Positions 14,592 through 23,338 are shown, counted from the stretch's first letter. The stretch: DNA of 24,326 nucleotides from JAPLXD01 sp041661585 (GCA_041661585.1 JBAZUC010000006.1:1-24326); one strand, 5' to 3'. Numbers and translations: made by a program. Notes: generated by a model from the letters alone, not told the origin.

Positions 14592-15857
14592 ATGAATTTT
14601 AAGAACTCGGGAAAAATTAAACAAATTTGGATGCTGACAACACCCCTTGTTGTGCCAATAGCAGATGATCCGGACAGTGAAACATCGAATCAACTGATAT
14701 CGCGACAAGAAAAATTTTTGAAATTATCTCAAGGGATAAAGAAAAAATTATCCAGAGTTGAAACCTCCCAAAAAATCCAAGTCATCGGACAGAAATACGG
14801 GTTTGAACTGCTGCGCCTCGCGAATATAACTAGGCTCATCAGAGAATACTATTTCGGCGAAGTGCGATTTGAAAATTTTCCGGCGGAAATTGAAAAAAGA
14901 ATGGGTGTGAGTTTGCTCACAGCGCAGGAGATCACGAGATATTTGAAGCAAGAAATCATTGACTGGGATCCATGGGCCGAGTATTTGGCCAAATTGCCGA
15001 AAATGCCTATTCGTGAAATCGTCGCGAAGCATCCGAAGATTGCAGATACCGAAATCACCGACGAATACATCGAACTCAAAGGTTCCGACGACCTCGCAGA
15101 CCCGTCGATCAAGAATTGGCTCAAAGACTATATCTCGCATCTCGGATATAATCCGCATTCCCAGATGGACCGGACGCAATATATTTTCCACAGCGAAAAT
15201 GGGAAGAATTTGAGCTCGCAAGATCGCGAAAAATTGGGTATAATACTGAAGTCCTTCGATGAAAACATTCCGCTGTCGGTGGATGAAGAAAATCAAGAAA
15301 TTGTTTTCGACATTGTGGAGCAAAAGCCGAAACCTGTGCCTCAACCCTCCTTCGCTAAAGCTACGGCGAGCAAGCAAGAATCTTTCATCAAGCCATACGC
15401 TCCGATACCTGCCCGCATCGCTACGCGAAGCGTTGCAGGCGGGTCGCAACCGGCCCTGCCTCCTCGGCCTCAACCGCAGCCTGCTCCTCCACAAGAGACT
15501 ATACATCCCGATTTTACCACTCAACCGAATAAGCAAGTAAATTCTCCCCCTCACATCTCGCCGCGAATGGAAAGTGAGGCGGATAGGGAGATCAATAAAT
15601 ATTTTTCCGCTCCTGAAACTCCCGACATTCCATCCATCAAAATCCACAGCATCACCGAACACAATGAGCCAAAGATGGCACAGCAAGTCCCGCCAAAACA
15701 AAATATTCAGCGCTCTGTTTTTCCAGGACCGATAAGTGCGCCGCAGCAGCCAGAACAGGCATCCCGGCCGAAATACAAGATCATTGACCCGTTTTTCAGC
15801 AAACCCAGGCCCGAACCGAGACTGGATGGAAATATCGTAGATCTTAGCGAACAGTAA
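14592..15857 (+). CDS. Cytoplasmic T4SS-cluster protein with Pro-rich tail and in-frame palindromic inserts
   Basis: The 421-residue product has no signal peptide or membrane segment. Residues 1-250 look folded and are mostly charged helices; residues 251-421 are rich in Pro, Gln and Ser and probably disordered. I recognise no family. Two short segments of the tail, SFAKATASK (about 256-264) and PARIATRSVAGG (273-284), are encoded by hairpin-forming DNA (15345-15374 and 15408-15443) and look like inserted repeats. It sits between the VirB6-like and PrgI genes, so a scaffold or regulatory role at the cytoplasmic face of the secretion machine is possible, but this is inference. Confidence 0.8.
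   Translation: MNFKNSGKIKQIWMLTTPLVVPIADDPDSETSNQLISRQEKFLKLSQGIKKKLSRVETSQKIQVIGQKYGFELLRLANITRLIREYYFGEVRFENFPAEIEKRMGVSLLTAQEITRYLKQEIIDWDPWAEYLAKLPKMPIREIVAKHPKIADTEITDEYIELKGSDDLADPSIKNWLKDYISHLGYNPHSQMDRTQYIFHSENGKNLSSQDREKLGIILKSFDENIPLSVDEENQEIVFDIVEQKPKPVPQPSFAKATASKQESFIKPYAPIPARIATRSVAGGSQPALPPRPQPQPAPPQETIHPDFTTQPNKQVNSPPHISPRMESEADREINKYFSAPETPDIPSIKIHSITEHNEPKMAQQVPPKQNIQRSVFPGPISAPQQPEQASRPKYKIIDPFFSKPRPEPRLDGNIVDLSEQ
15345..15374 (+). repeat. In-frame hairpin-forming repeat insert 1
   Basis: The segment around CTTCGCTAAAGCTACGG encodes SFAKATASK within the Pro-rich tail. TCGC (15352-15355) can pair with GCGA (15366-15369), and the element is imperfectly palindromic. Its composition and peptide are unlike the surrounding Pro/Gln-rich sequence. 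From memory, similar SFAKATA peptides recur in Parcubacteria proteins; this needs a search. Confidence 0.5.
15408..15443 (+). repeat. In-frame hairpin-forming repeat insert 2
   Basis: These 36 bases are exactly 12 codons (PARIATRSVAGG). CCTGC (15408-15412) pairs with GCAGG (15435-15439). Inside, CGCT (15419-15422) pairs with AGCG (15429-15432), or ACGC with GCGT around a GAA loop. It lies 33 bp after insert 1. The layout resembles palindromic elements that insert in frame into genes, such as those of Rickettsia. Confidence 0.6.
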
Positions 15858-15868
15858 ACGACAATACT

Positions 15869-16282
15869 ATGCATGCAGGTGTCCCACAATTTGTCGATAT
15901 CGAAGACCGGATCGCTTTCGGACTCACCGGAAAGCAATTGCTCTGGATGGGCGGGGCGGTCGCCCTTCTTGTCGCCGCCTACGGCTTGTTTGACCGCCAA
16001 TTGTTTTTCGGCGTCGGATTTTTCATAGTTCTGATCTTCGGCTCGTTTGCTTTCTGGCGGCCACAAGGCGTTTCAATGATCACTTTTTTCGGTTTCACGC
16101 TCTATTTTTTCATGAAGCCGAAGAAATATATCTGGAAAAGAGTTTCTGAAAAACAAAGCATCGATATGAAAAAGGCGGCTCTCGCGCAACAAAAAAACTC
16201 GGAGGCGGCGGTTCTGCAAAAACATTTACCGGGCGCAAGCCAGCTCAAAAGAATCGCGTGGGAATTGGACACGAAAAAATAA
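15869..16282 (+). CDS. PrgI/VirB3-family membrane protein
   Basis: The 137-residue protein starts with the PrgI-type N-terminus VPQFVDIEDRIAFGLTGKQLLW (5-26), here split for reading as VPQFVDIEDR and TGKQLLW. Two to three membrane segments follow (about 23-42, 47-64 and 72-87), and then a charged tail. PrgI proteins are the Gram-positive counterpart of VirB3, a small inner-membrane component that docks on VirB4. Placement directly upstream of the VirB4 genes is the usual order. The gap to the next gene is one base. Confidence 0.88.
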   Translation: MHAGVPQFVDIEDRIAFGLTGKQLLWMGGAVALLVAAYGLFDRQLFFGVGFFIVLIFGSFAFWRPQGVSMITFFGFTLYFFMKPKKYIWKRVSEKQSIDMKKAALAQQKNSEAAVLQKHLPGASQLKRIAWELDTKK

Positions 16283-16283
16283 T

Positions 16284-16979
16284 ATGGAATTACTCCACTC
16301 AAAAAAACTGACCAAACAAGAAGCAATGGGAAAATCCGCCCAAAGCTTTGTTGATATCGCCGAGATCAAAGACGGGGTCGCGGTTCTCAAAAACGGAACG
16401 CTCCGGGCGGTTCTGATGGTTTCTTCAATCAACTTCGATCTCAAATCGACGCAGGAACAGGAGGCAATTGTCGCCAACTATCAAAATTTTCTGAACTCGC
16501 TCGACTTTCCGATTCAGATTGTGATCAACTCCCGAAAACTCGACATCAACCCATATATTGCCATACTCGACCTCAAGGAAAAAGAACAGCCAAACGAACT
16601 TTTGCGTTTTCAGATCGCCGAATATCGAAACTTTGTGAAACAGATGGTGGACACATCCGACATCATGGCCAAATCATTTTTCATCGTCGTCCCTTTCGCG
16701 CTCACTGAAGGAAAGAAGGAGTGCTTCATCGACCGGATCCGCACGGCACTCAACCCGAAACAAATGATGCTTGAGAAAAAAATGGAATTTGAAAGCTACA
16801 AGAGCCAACTCTGGCAAAGAGTGGATCATATCACAGCCGGCCTTGGAGGGACAGGCATCCGAATGACGGCTCTTTCGACGGAAGAGCTGATTGAACTCTA
16901 TTTCAACGCCTACAATCCCGGAATGACGGAAAATATAGATATGGCCAACTCGGAAGAACTGGATATTAATCATCTTTAA
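16284..16979 (+). CDS. TraC/VirB4 N-terminal-like protein
   Basis: The 231-residue protein has no Walker motif and no membrane segment. It resembles the N-terminal region of VirB4/TraC ATPases: a short beta-rich opening (KDGVAVLKNGTLRAVLMVSSINFDL region, about 29-53), then helices. The next gene encodes the ATPase proper, also with some N-terminal extension. Separate TraC-like and VirB4 genes side by side are known from Gram-positive and CPR-type T4SS clusters. It probably forms part of the VirB4 complex on the cytoplasmic side. The genes are separated by five bases. Start ATG 16284 follows the PrgI stop at once. Confidence 0.75.
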   Translation: MELLHSKKLTKQEAMGKSAQSFVDIAEIKDGVAVLKNGTLRAVLMVSSINFDLKSTQEQEAIVANYQNFLNSLDFPIQIVINSRKLDINPYIAILDLKEKEQPNELLRFQIAEYRNFVKQMVDTSDIMAKSFFIVVPFALTEGKKECFIDRIRTALNPKQMMLEKKMEFESYKSQLWQRVDHITAGLGGTGIRMTALSTEELIELYFNAYNPGMTENIDMANSEELDINHL

Positions 16980-16984
16980 TCATC

Positions 16985-18787
16985 ATGTTTGGACTCAACA
17001 AGAAAAAACAATCTGTTCCCGCGCCGAATCAAACAGACGCCGACATCGAAAAGACCTACCAAGAGGGTCTGGCTTCGGTTGTTGATCTCATCGCTCCCGC
17101 CGCTCTCCAGGTGACAACCTCATATATTCAAGTTGGCGATACATACGCCAAAACAATTTTCGTCACCACCTATCCGAAATTTCTCCAATCGGGCTGGTTT
17201 TCGCCGATCATCAATCTTGACCAACCGATGGATATCGCAATGTTCATCCATCCAATCGACACAGCGCAAATAATGAAAAGTTTGCGCCGAAGCGTGACGC
17301 AAGTCGAATCCCGGATACATCTCGAGCAGGAAGCCGGAAAAGTGCGCGACCCGGTTCTTGAATCCGCTCTCGAAAATATCGAAGAATTGCGGGACAAACT
17401 CCAGCAAGGAACCGAGAAATTCTTCCATTTTGGCTTGTATATGACCATTTTCGGCAAGACGAAAGAAGAGATCGGGAAAACAGCCATGTTCATCGAATCG
17501 TTTCTCGAATCGCGCCTCGTTTATGTGAAGGAAGCGGTTTTTCGCGCCGAACAAGGATTTTGCTCGACTTTGCCCCTCGCGAACGATGAACTGTCGGTTT
17601 CGAACAACATGAACAGCTCGCCGCTCGCGACGACCTTCCCATTTGTCTCTTCGGACCTTTCTTCGAATACCGGCGTCCTCTATGGCGTCAATCTTCACAA
17701 CAACAGCCTCGTACTTTTCGACCGCTTCCAGATGGAAAACGCCAATATGGTAATCTTCGCAAAATCCGGCGCCGGAAAAAGCTATGCCGTAAAACTGGAA
17801 ATTTTGCACTCGCTGATGATGGGAACGGAAGTGATCGTCATTGATCCGGAAAATGAGTATCAGTATCTGTGCGAAGCCGTCGGCGGGAGCTTCATCAATA
17901 TTTCCCTCAATTCCGACTATCATCTCAATCCTTTCGAGCTTCCCAATATTCCCGAAGATGAGGATCCCCGCGACATATTCCGCAACAACATCGCGAGCCT
18001 CATCGGACTTCTCCATATCATGCTTGGAAACATCACTCCGGAAGAAGATTCAATTCTCGACCGGGCAGTGACGGAGACCTACGCCGTGAAAGACATCACG
18101 CCCGAAAGCGAATTGCGCGGCTTCACCCGCGACCAATTTCCGACAATGGCAAACCTCTATGACGTTCTCCGGAGCATGGAAGGGGCGGAAGATATGGCCA
18201 TCCGGCTCGAAAAATACACGGAAGGCATTTTTTCCGGATTTCTTAACAATCTTTCGAATGTGAATCTCTCGAGTCATATGGTCGTTTTCAATCTGCGTGA
18301 TATGGAAGACGAGCTCCGGCCGGTCGCCATGTATGTCGTACTGCATTTCATCTGGAATGAAATCCGCTCCAAACTCAAAAAAAGATTGATCGTTGTCGAT
18401 GAGGCCTGGGTGATGATGCAATATGAAGACGCCGGATCGTTCATGTTCGGGATCGCCAAACGCTGCCGAAAATATTTCGCCGGGCTGACCACGATCACGC
18501 AGGACATCGGAGATTTCCTGGCTTCGAAATACGGAAAGCCGATTGTCACCAACTCGTCGATTCAGCTTCTTCTCAAGCAGTCGCCGGCCGCGGTCGATGT
18601 AATCGGAGACACGTTCTATCTCACCGACCAAGAAAGGTTCATGCTTCTTGAATCGAATGTCGGAGAAGGAATATTTTTCGCCGGAACCAAGCATGTCGGT
18701 ATTCAAATTGTCGCCTCGCACTCGGAAGATCAGCTCGTCACCTCCAATCCAGCACAATTGCTGGAAAGAAAAGAGAAAGAAGAATAA
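16985..18787 (+). CDS. virB4: VirB4-family T4SS ATPase
   Basis: VirB4 is the conserved ATPase that powers assembly and transport in type IV secretion systems. The 600-residue product has an N-terminal region (about 20-250) and a RecA-like ATPase core with Walker A AKSGAGKS (259-266), DPENEY just downstream, and Walker B RLIVVDEAW (about 467-475). A later TTITQDIGDFL segment matches the Gln-containing motif of this family. It is shorter than Agrobacterium VirB4 (about 790), consistent with part of the N-terminus being encoded by the preceding gene. This is the best marker that the block is T4SS-derived. No VirD4 or VirB11 accompanies it in the window. Confidence 0.95.
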   Translation: MFGLNKKKQSVPAPNQTDADIEKTYQEGLASVVDLIAPAALQVTTSYIQVGDTYAKTIFVTTYPKFLQSGWFSPIINLDQPMDIAMFIHPIDTAQIMKSLRRSVTQVESRIHLEQEAGKVRDPVLESALENIEELRDKLQQGTEKFFHFGLYMTIFGKTKEEIGKTAMFIESFLESRLVYVKEAVFRAEQGFCSTLPLANDELSVSNNMNSSPLATTFPFVSSDLSSNTGVLYGVNLHNNSLVLFDRFQMENANMVIFAKSGAGKSYAVKLEILHSLMMGTEVIVIDPENEYQYLCEAVGGSFINISLNSDYHLNPFELPNIPEDEDPRDIFRNNIASLIGLLHIMLGNITPEEDSILDRAVTETYAVKDITPESELRGFTRDQFPTMANLYDVLRSMEGAEDMAIRLEKYTEGIFSGFLNNLSNVNLSSHMVVFNLRDMEDELRPVAMYVVLHFIWNEIRSKLKKRLIVVDEAWVMMQYEDAGSFMFGIAKRCRKYFAGLTTITQDIGDFLASKYGKPIVTNSSIQLLLKQSPAAVDVIGDTFYLTDQERFMLLESNVGEGIFFAGTKHVGIQIVASHSEDQLVTSNPAQLLERKEKEE

Positions 18788-18798
18788 ACGAAAAAAAT

Positions 18799-19515
18799 AT
18801 GGCTTCTCAAGATTATTACAACACCGGAGACGAATGGATGCAGGATTACAAAAAAGATCCTTATCGCTTCATGAAAAAACGGGCAATGGTGCGAAACGTC
18901 GCCCCAAAAATATATTCGGGAGCTGAAAAAGCGTACAATCAAATGAATCCCGAAGATCAGAAGTTGATGCGAAGAAAACTCCAAAATCTTCAGAAAAAAT
19001 CTCCGGGATTAGCCAAGGCTCTCACCGCAAAAAAACCCAGTGCTTTGGTCGGACTCGCCAAAAATCTTCGCCGTCAAGTTGATTGGTCAGTTGACTGGTT
19101 ATTTATCCTCCTATTTTCATTCGGACTGTTAAAAGACATTTTTGATATCACCTTTGCCGCATTGGGTGCGATTCCCGTCGTCGGAATCGCCGGAACAGCC
19201 ATCGGGATAATTGTATCCTTCGTCGGAAATCTGATGTTCCTCATTTTGACAGTCACGGTTTTGGTTCTGGTCGGCTCGAGCATCAAAAACCGAGGACCGG
19301 CGAAATATTTCGTTGGAACGGCAATGGAATTTATTGCTGAAGCCTTGCCCGGAATCAGCTGGCTGCCGTGGACGCCCGTGTATGTCATGGTTTTGTATCT
19401 TTTCGTTCTTTATGACAGAGCCTATCAAGATCAAGGCGCGCAATCGGCCAGTATAAACATCCCCTCGTCCGGAGCCGCTGATAATTATTATAAGGATAAG
19501 CGCCTTGCGGCATAG
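18799..19515 (+). CDS. Polytopic membrane protein of the T4SS-like cluster, function unknown
   Basis: The 238-residue protein has a basic, polar N-terminal third (about 1-90), then three to four hydrophobic segments (about 97-113, 116-146, 147-163 and 190-206), and a short polar tail with two Tyr and Lys-rich ends. No family motif is recognised. The basic N-terminus predicts that the N-terminal region is cytoplasmic. It sits 11 bases after virB4 and 17 before the next gene, so it is part of the same operon. It may be a cluster-specific inner-membrane component. Confidence 0.78.
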   Translation: MASQDYYNTGDEWMQDYKKDPYRFMKKRAMVRNVAPKIYSGAEKAYNQMNPEDQKLMRRKLQNLQKKSPGLAKALTAKKPSALVGLAKNLRRQVDWSVDWLFILLFSFGLLKDIFDITFAALGAIPVVGIAGTAIGIIVSFVGNLMFLILTVTVLVLVGSSIKNRGPAKYFVGTAMEFIAEALPGISWLPWTPVYVMVLYLFVLYDRAYQDQGAQSASINIPSSGAADNYYKDKRLAA

Positions 19516-19532
19516 TTTTTTCAGAAAATATC

Positions 19533-20204
19533 ATGACTCTGAATTTCATTGAAACAAAAAACAGCAAAAAATTCACCCGGCGGGAAGTCCTGATCGGTTT
19601 TTGCGCCGTGCTTGTTGTTTTAGTGAGCCTGTTCTTTCCTCAAACGGCATATGGAGAAACTTTCTGGCTCTCTTTTCTTCTTTTCGCAATTTTCCCGGCT
19701 GCCTCTGCCGCGTATATTCTCAAAGAGCCAATCAAAAATTTCGGTATAACCCTCGGAAAGCCCAGGATAGGCATCTTGCTCTCTGCGGCAGTTGTAATCG
19801 TCTTCATTTTCGCGAATTACTATCTTCTTTTTCATACGAAATGCGGCGGACAGCTTTCAATTGCCCGCGGGATTGTGGGCAGCTTCACCGCCTTTCTTTT
19901 GTTTGAAATGTTCATTTCCCTCCCTCTTCATTTTTTTTGGGAATTTTTCTTCCGGGGATTTTTGCAGCTCGGCCTTGAAAAGAAGCTGGGAATATTTTCC
20001 TTGCTTTTGGCCGCAATTTTGCAAGCATTTCTTTTTGCAAAAGGTGAATGGGTGATCTTTTCGCTTATTCTGTTTTCTTCGCTAGCTGCCGGGCTCATCG
20101 CGCGCCAAAGCCGCTCCATTTTGTATTCAGCTTTGTCTTTGTGGCTAATTTCAATGAGCTTGGATATAATGATAATAAGAATAGTTCATCAAATAGCCAA
20201 ATAA
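19533..20204 (+). CDS. CPBP-like membrane protein with degenerate active site
   Basis: The 223-residue product has about seven hydrophobic segments. The middle part resembles CPBP (CAAX protease and bacteriocin-processing, Abi) intramembrane proteases: WEFFFRGFLQLGLEK (136-150) aligns with motif 1 EExxxRG, but the first Glu is Trp; Glu137 and Arg141 remain. The later motifs, which normally each carry a His, read LQAFLF (Gln164) and LYSALSLWL without His. If the family call is right, the protease centre is incomplete and the protein is probably non-catalytic. It ends four bases before the large secreted protein gene. The family assignment is moderate; it could be a diverged membrane protein with chance similarity. 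Confidence 0.65.
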   Translation: MTLNFIETKNSKKFTRREVLIGFCAVLVVLVSLFFPQTAYGETFWLSFLLFAIFPAASAAYILKEPIKNFGITLGKPRIGILLSAAVVIVFIFANYYLLFHTKCGGQLSIARGIVGSFTAFLLFEMFISLPLHFFWEFFFRGFLQLGLEKKLGIFSLLLAAILQAFLFAKGEWVIFSLILFSSLAAGLIARQSRSILYSALSLWLISMSLDIMIIRIVHQIAK

Positions 20205-20208
20205 ATAT

Positions 20209-23200
20209 ATGAAAAAAAACAAAAAAATAATTGTTTCCATGTTTTCAGTTTTTGCGCTTTTGCTGAATCTTTTTCTGCCGGCCACCGCATTGGCCTATAC
20301 CATTTCTCTTCCTAGCTTGATGAATGGCGGAAGTATGGATATTGATGTAAATGAAATTCTTCAGGAAGCAAACTATTCATCAATAACTCAAATCGCGCAG
20401 GACGCTTCAACTGACATAACGACATCGACCGAGCAGCGTTATGGAATCACTGATGATATCTGGCGCACTGCCCTGCGAAAAGCAACCACTCCCCGGACGG
20501 AGCTGTTTTTCGACAATACCAATCCCAAAGTCGGCGAAAAGGTGACGGCTCATGCCATTCCTGAATTTTTCAAAAACGATCCGCAAAACATCTACTATAC
20601 TTGGTATATCATCCATACGAAGGACGGGAAAATCCAAAATGCAACCAATAGCGTCTCCGACGGAAAAAGAGAGGCGGCCGCGATCATGGCGCGGGGAGAC
20701 TACGATCCAAATCTTGACGGACAGACTTATGCCGATCCAGAAAAAGACCCGGACAATGATGGCTGGCCAGCCATTGATAACAGCTATGATGCAAACAAGA
20801 CTGCCGCACCAATGGGAGGAGCCGACGGAGTGGGCGGGCTGTCTGAAGAGTCTGTCAGCGCGTTTAACACTGCAACTGAATGGTGCGACTCTCTTGGCGA
20901 CCATACTTGGGACAAATGCGCCTATGACGACGCAAGCGCTTCAAAACCGCTGAACACCTATTTTACCCTGAAATCATCCCAAACCAACCACTACTGTGAT
21001 CTTTGCAAGGACTATTTCTCGGGAGATGGAGCAACCCCCTATGCCAGCGCCAAAACGGCTCGAAACAATTGCTGCTACACGGCTACGCCCGAATCATCTC
21101 TGCAATGTTCTTCGACTACTCAAGTGACAGACCCGGACACATTGGAAGTAACCAGTGTCACAACTTCTTATAAATGCGCCCAGGACAGCAACACCGATTA
21201 TTGCGGAGTGACATACAATTCTCTTTTTGACGGCTGCTACGACAATTTCAAAGAAGCCAACAAGAGCATCACCAATACCTGCCTCACGACCCAATACAAT
21301 TCCTGCAAAACAGACTGGGCGACTGTTCATGAAGATTTCAATGGAGACGGATTTTCCGATTATAGCGAACAGGCCACAGTCAATGTCTCCCGCTGCTACC
21401 GGCACAATTTCGGCACCAACGCCGACGCCTCCATTTTCAAGTCAAGCGAGCTATCGGACAGCACCACCAACGACCCATCCGGGCTTGATTATCCCGTGGC
21501 CTGCAAACACAAATGGATAAACGCTCCCGATTACAAATCCGGATCGGGTAAATTCCTGACTGGCGAAGAAAAATATTGGAAAACCGATCCGACCGATCCG
21601 GATACCGATGGCGATGGATTTGTTGATGGAGCCGACATAATCGGACTTGGACAGCAGGACTTCACTTGGAACTATCAAACCGGTGATCGCATCGGCGTGG
21701 TCACTGAGGGAACTTCAATGATTCCCACTGAAGAAAAATCCGCGTATTACAAGATCATGTGGGGATATATGGATGTTTGCGATTCGACAAAAACCGGCCT
21801 TATGGACAAAGATGAATGCGACGGATCAGGGGACTATGGTTCCGGATTCCTTGCCACCAAATCACCAAGTGAACAGGGAGACGACAAAATGAAAATTTCT
21901 CTTTCTTTTTCTCCTGAGGATCCGCTAGCTGACCCGAGCGATGAAAACAAAGACAATATTTCGGACGATGGAACGATTGCGGACGCCGATCAAGTCACCG
22001 TCGCTTCTTCGCTCGACAATACGGGCAATAATCCCGGCAATCTCTATTACACTTGGCAGATTTCCAAAGGCGACCCGCAAAAAGACGACTGGGCGGAGAT
22101 AAAAGACATCTCCAAAAATTTCCTTACATCTTCTTCCACGGCCGGAATGGGCATTTCCCAGTTCAGTTTCATCCCGAAAAAAAGCGCTTTTTCTTCAAGT
22201 TCCGGCATGAATTATTTCAAGGTTACTCTCACGGCAAGCAAGGCCTCCGGCCTCACGGAGGGAAGGGCCCGATCAAGCATAGTCATCCCGATAAACACTC
22301 AAGGAATAAGAATTGCTCTGCATAAAGTCGATATCAAAGACGGAAAGGCGGTTGTCGGCGATGAAATATGCACCGAAGGCCTGTACAAAACACTCTGTCC
22401 AGTCGTGAAGGGCCAAATGCTCGCCGCCGAGGTTTCCGGATCCCGCTACAAATCGTCAGACAGTGAATTTTCTTGGAAAGTCAACGACAGTCCGGTCTAT
22501 CCGCCCGCGAACACATCCGAGCTTTTTGATGGATGGAGCGATACGACTGTTTTTTTTCCGATAACAAAAAATGAGCAGGGGATCGAAAATATCTCCGTGA
22601 CCGCGACTAAAAAAGATGAGCTTCAGCCCGCGACAGGCGCGCGTTCCACAACCGTTGTTCACCCAGCCGTGTTCATCAAGTCAGGAGACACGAACTTGAG
22701 CTGGCCAAAAACTTATGTTGCCGAAGATCCCAATCAAAAATCCGCTTATCAGAATATTGAAAGTTCCGACGCATTCAAAGCCCTGACAAGCAGCAACGCG
22801 CCATTCTATCTTGATTTTGTTCCCTACTATCTCCTTAGTGAAGACGCAAACTCGCAAATCAATTGGTCGGTGAATGGAACAGACATCTCAAATATAGACT
22901 TTTATGCAAACAATCCAAATCTCGGATCGATCGAGCTTGCCAATGATGGCCGGACGATCAATTTGCCAATCGATGCAAACTTAGGGGCATTCACCACCCT
23001 CTCCGCCGAGGTGAAAAAATATTGGACCGATGAAGAGAGAGGCATTGTTTATACCGCTTGGGGGGTCGCACCCAACACCTTGTCGGGCAATTCATCTGTT
23101 TCAATTGAATCCGTGAATGCTACAAATGACAATGAATACCTCATGACCTCCGCAAACACCCCCGGCCAAATTCTCGCCGCCATCGGAACGCACCTGCCGC

Positions 23201-23313
23201 ACTATTTTATGTATCTTCTGCGGCTTGTGCTCACAATGGCAGTCATGTTTATAGTTAGCGCCGGATTCTATGGCGTCAGCCAAAGATTGAATTTCGCCGA
23301 CGATGAAAAATAA
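20209..23313 (+). CDS. Large secreted Cys-rich, calcium-loop protein with C-terminal anchor
   Basis: The 1034-residue product has a signal peptide (1-29, ending ATALA) and one membrane segment near the C-terminus (about 1001-1024), followed by a short charged tail, so most of it lies outside the membrane. Residues 226-432 contain 14 Cys, an even number compatible with disulfides. Asp-rich calcium-type loops occur at 180-190 (DPDNDGWPAID), 375-386 (EDFNGDGFSDY) and 460-475 (DPTDPDTDGDGFVDG). Several beta-rich stretches (for example about 98-136 and 590-690, with YYTWYI and YYTWQI) look like PKD/Ig-type modules. I recognise no enzyme domain. It may be a surface adhesin or the outer part of the secretion/pilus machine. 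Its stop overlaps the pilin gene start by 11 bp. Confidence 0.82.
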   Translation: MKKNKKIIVSMFSVFALLLNLFLPATALAYTISLPSLMNGGSMDIDVNEILQEANYSSITQIAQDASTDITTSTEQRYGITDDIWRTALRKATTPRTELFFDNTNPKVGEKVTAHAIPEFFKNDPQNIYYTWYIIHTKDGKIQNATNSVSDGKREAAAIMARGDYDPNLDGQTYADPEKDPDNDGWPAIDNSYDANKTAAPMGGADGVGGLSEESVSAFNTATEWCDSLGDHTWDKCAYDDASASKPLNTYFTLKSSQTNHYCDLCKDYFSGDGATPYASAKTARNNCCYTATPESSLQCSSTTQVTDPDTLEVTSVTTSYKCAQDSNTDYCGVTYNSLFDGCYDNFKEANKSITNTCLTTQYNSCKTDWATVHEDFNGDGFSDYSEQATVNVSRCYRHNFGTNADASIFKSSELSDSTTNDPSGLDYPVACKHKWINAPDYKSGSGKFLTGEEKYWKTDPTDPDTDGDGFVDGADIIGLGQQDFTWNYQTGDRIGVVTEGTSMIPTEEKSAYYKIMWGYMDVCDSTKTGLMDKDECDGSGDYGSGFLATKSPSEQGDDKMKISLSFSPEDPLADPSDENKDNISDDGTIADADQVTVASSLDNTGNNPGNLYYTWQISKGDPQKDDWAEIKDISKNFLTSSSTAGMGISQFSFIPKKSAFSSSSGMNYFKVTLTASKASGLTEGRARSSIVIPINTQGIRIALHKVDIKDGKAVVGDEICTEGLYKTLCPVVKGQMLAAEVSGSRYKSSDSEFSWKVNDSPVYPPANTSELFDGWSDTTVFFPITKNEQGIENISVTATKKDELQPATGARSTTVVHPAVFIKSGDTNLSWPKTYVAEDPNQKSAYQNIESSDAFKALTSSNAPFYLDFVPYYLLSEDANSQINWSVNGTDISNIDFYANNPNLGSIELANDGRTINLPIDANLGAFTTLSAEVKKYWTDEERGIVYTAWGVAPNTLSGNSSVSIESVNATNDNEYLMTSANTPGQILAAIGTHLPHYFMYLLRLVLTMAVMFIVSAGFYGVSQRLNFADDEK

Positions 23314-23338
23314 ACATAAAATTAAAACAATTTTTATC
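23283..23338 (+). repeat. 56-bp direct repeat, copy 1
   Basis: This segment, spanning the last codons of the large secreted protein and the first 12 codons of the pilin fusion gene, is identical to 24271-24326, at an offset of 988 bp. The match is ended on the right only by the window edge, so the true repeat is at least 56 bp. Confidence 0.95.

Noticed and set aside
14748..15701. Open frame of 317 codons on the minus strand inside the Pro-rich protein gene
   Set aside because: It is antisense to a collinear operon gene with a tight position between virB6- and prgI-like genes. The peptide is Arg/Phe-rich, as expected for a shadow frame.
17120..18016. Open frame of 298 codons on the minus strand inside virB4
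   Set aside because: It lies fully antisense to a secure virB4 coding region with Walker motifs. Its predicted peptide has no domain and mirrors the codon bias of the sense strand.
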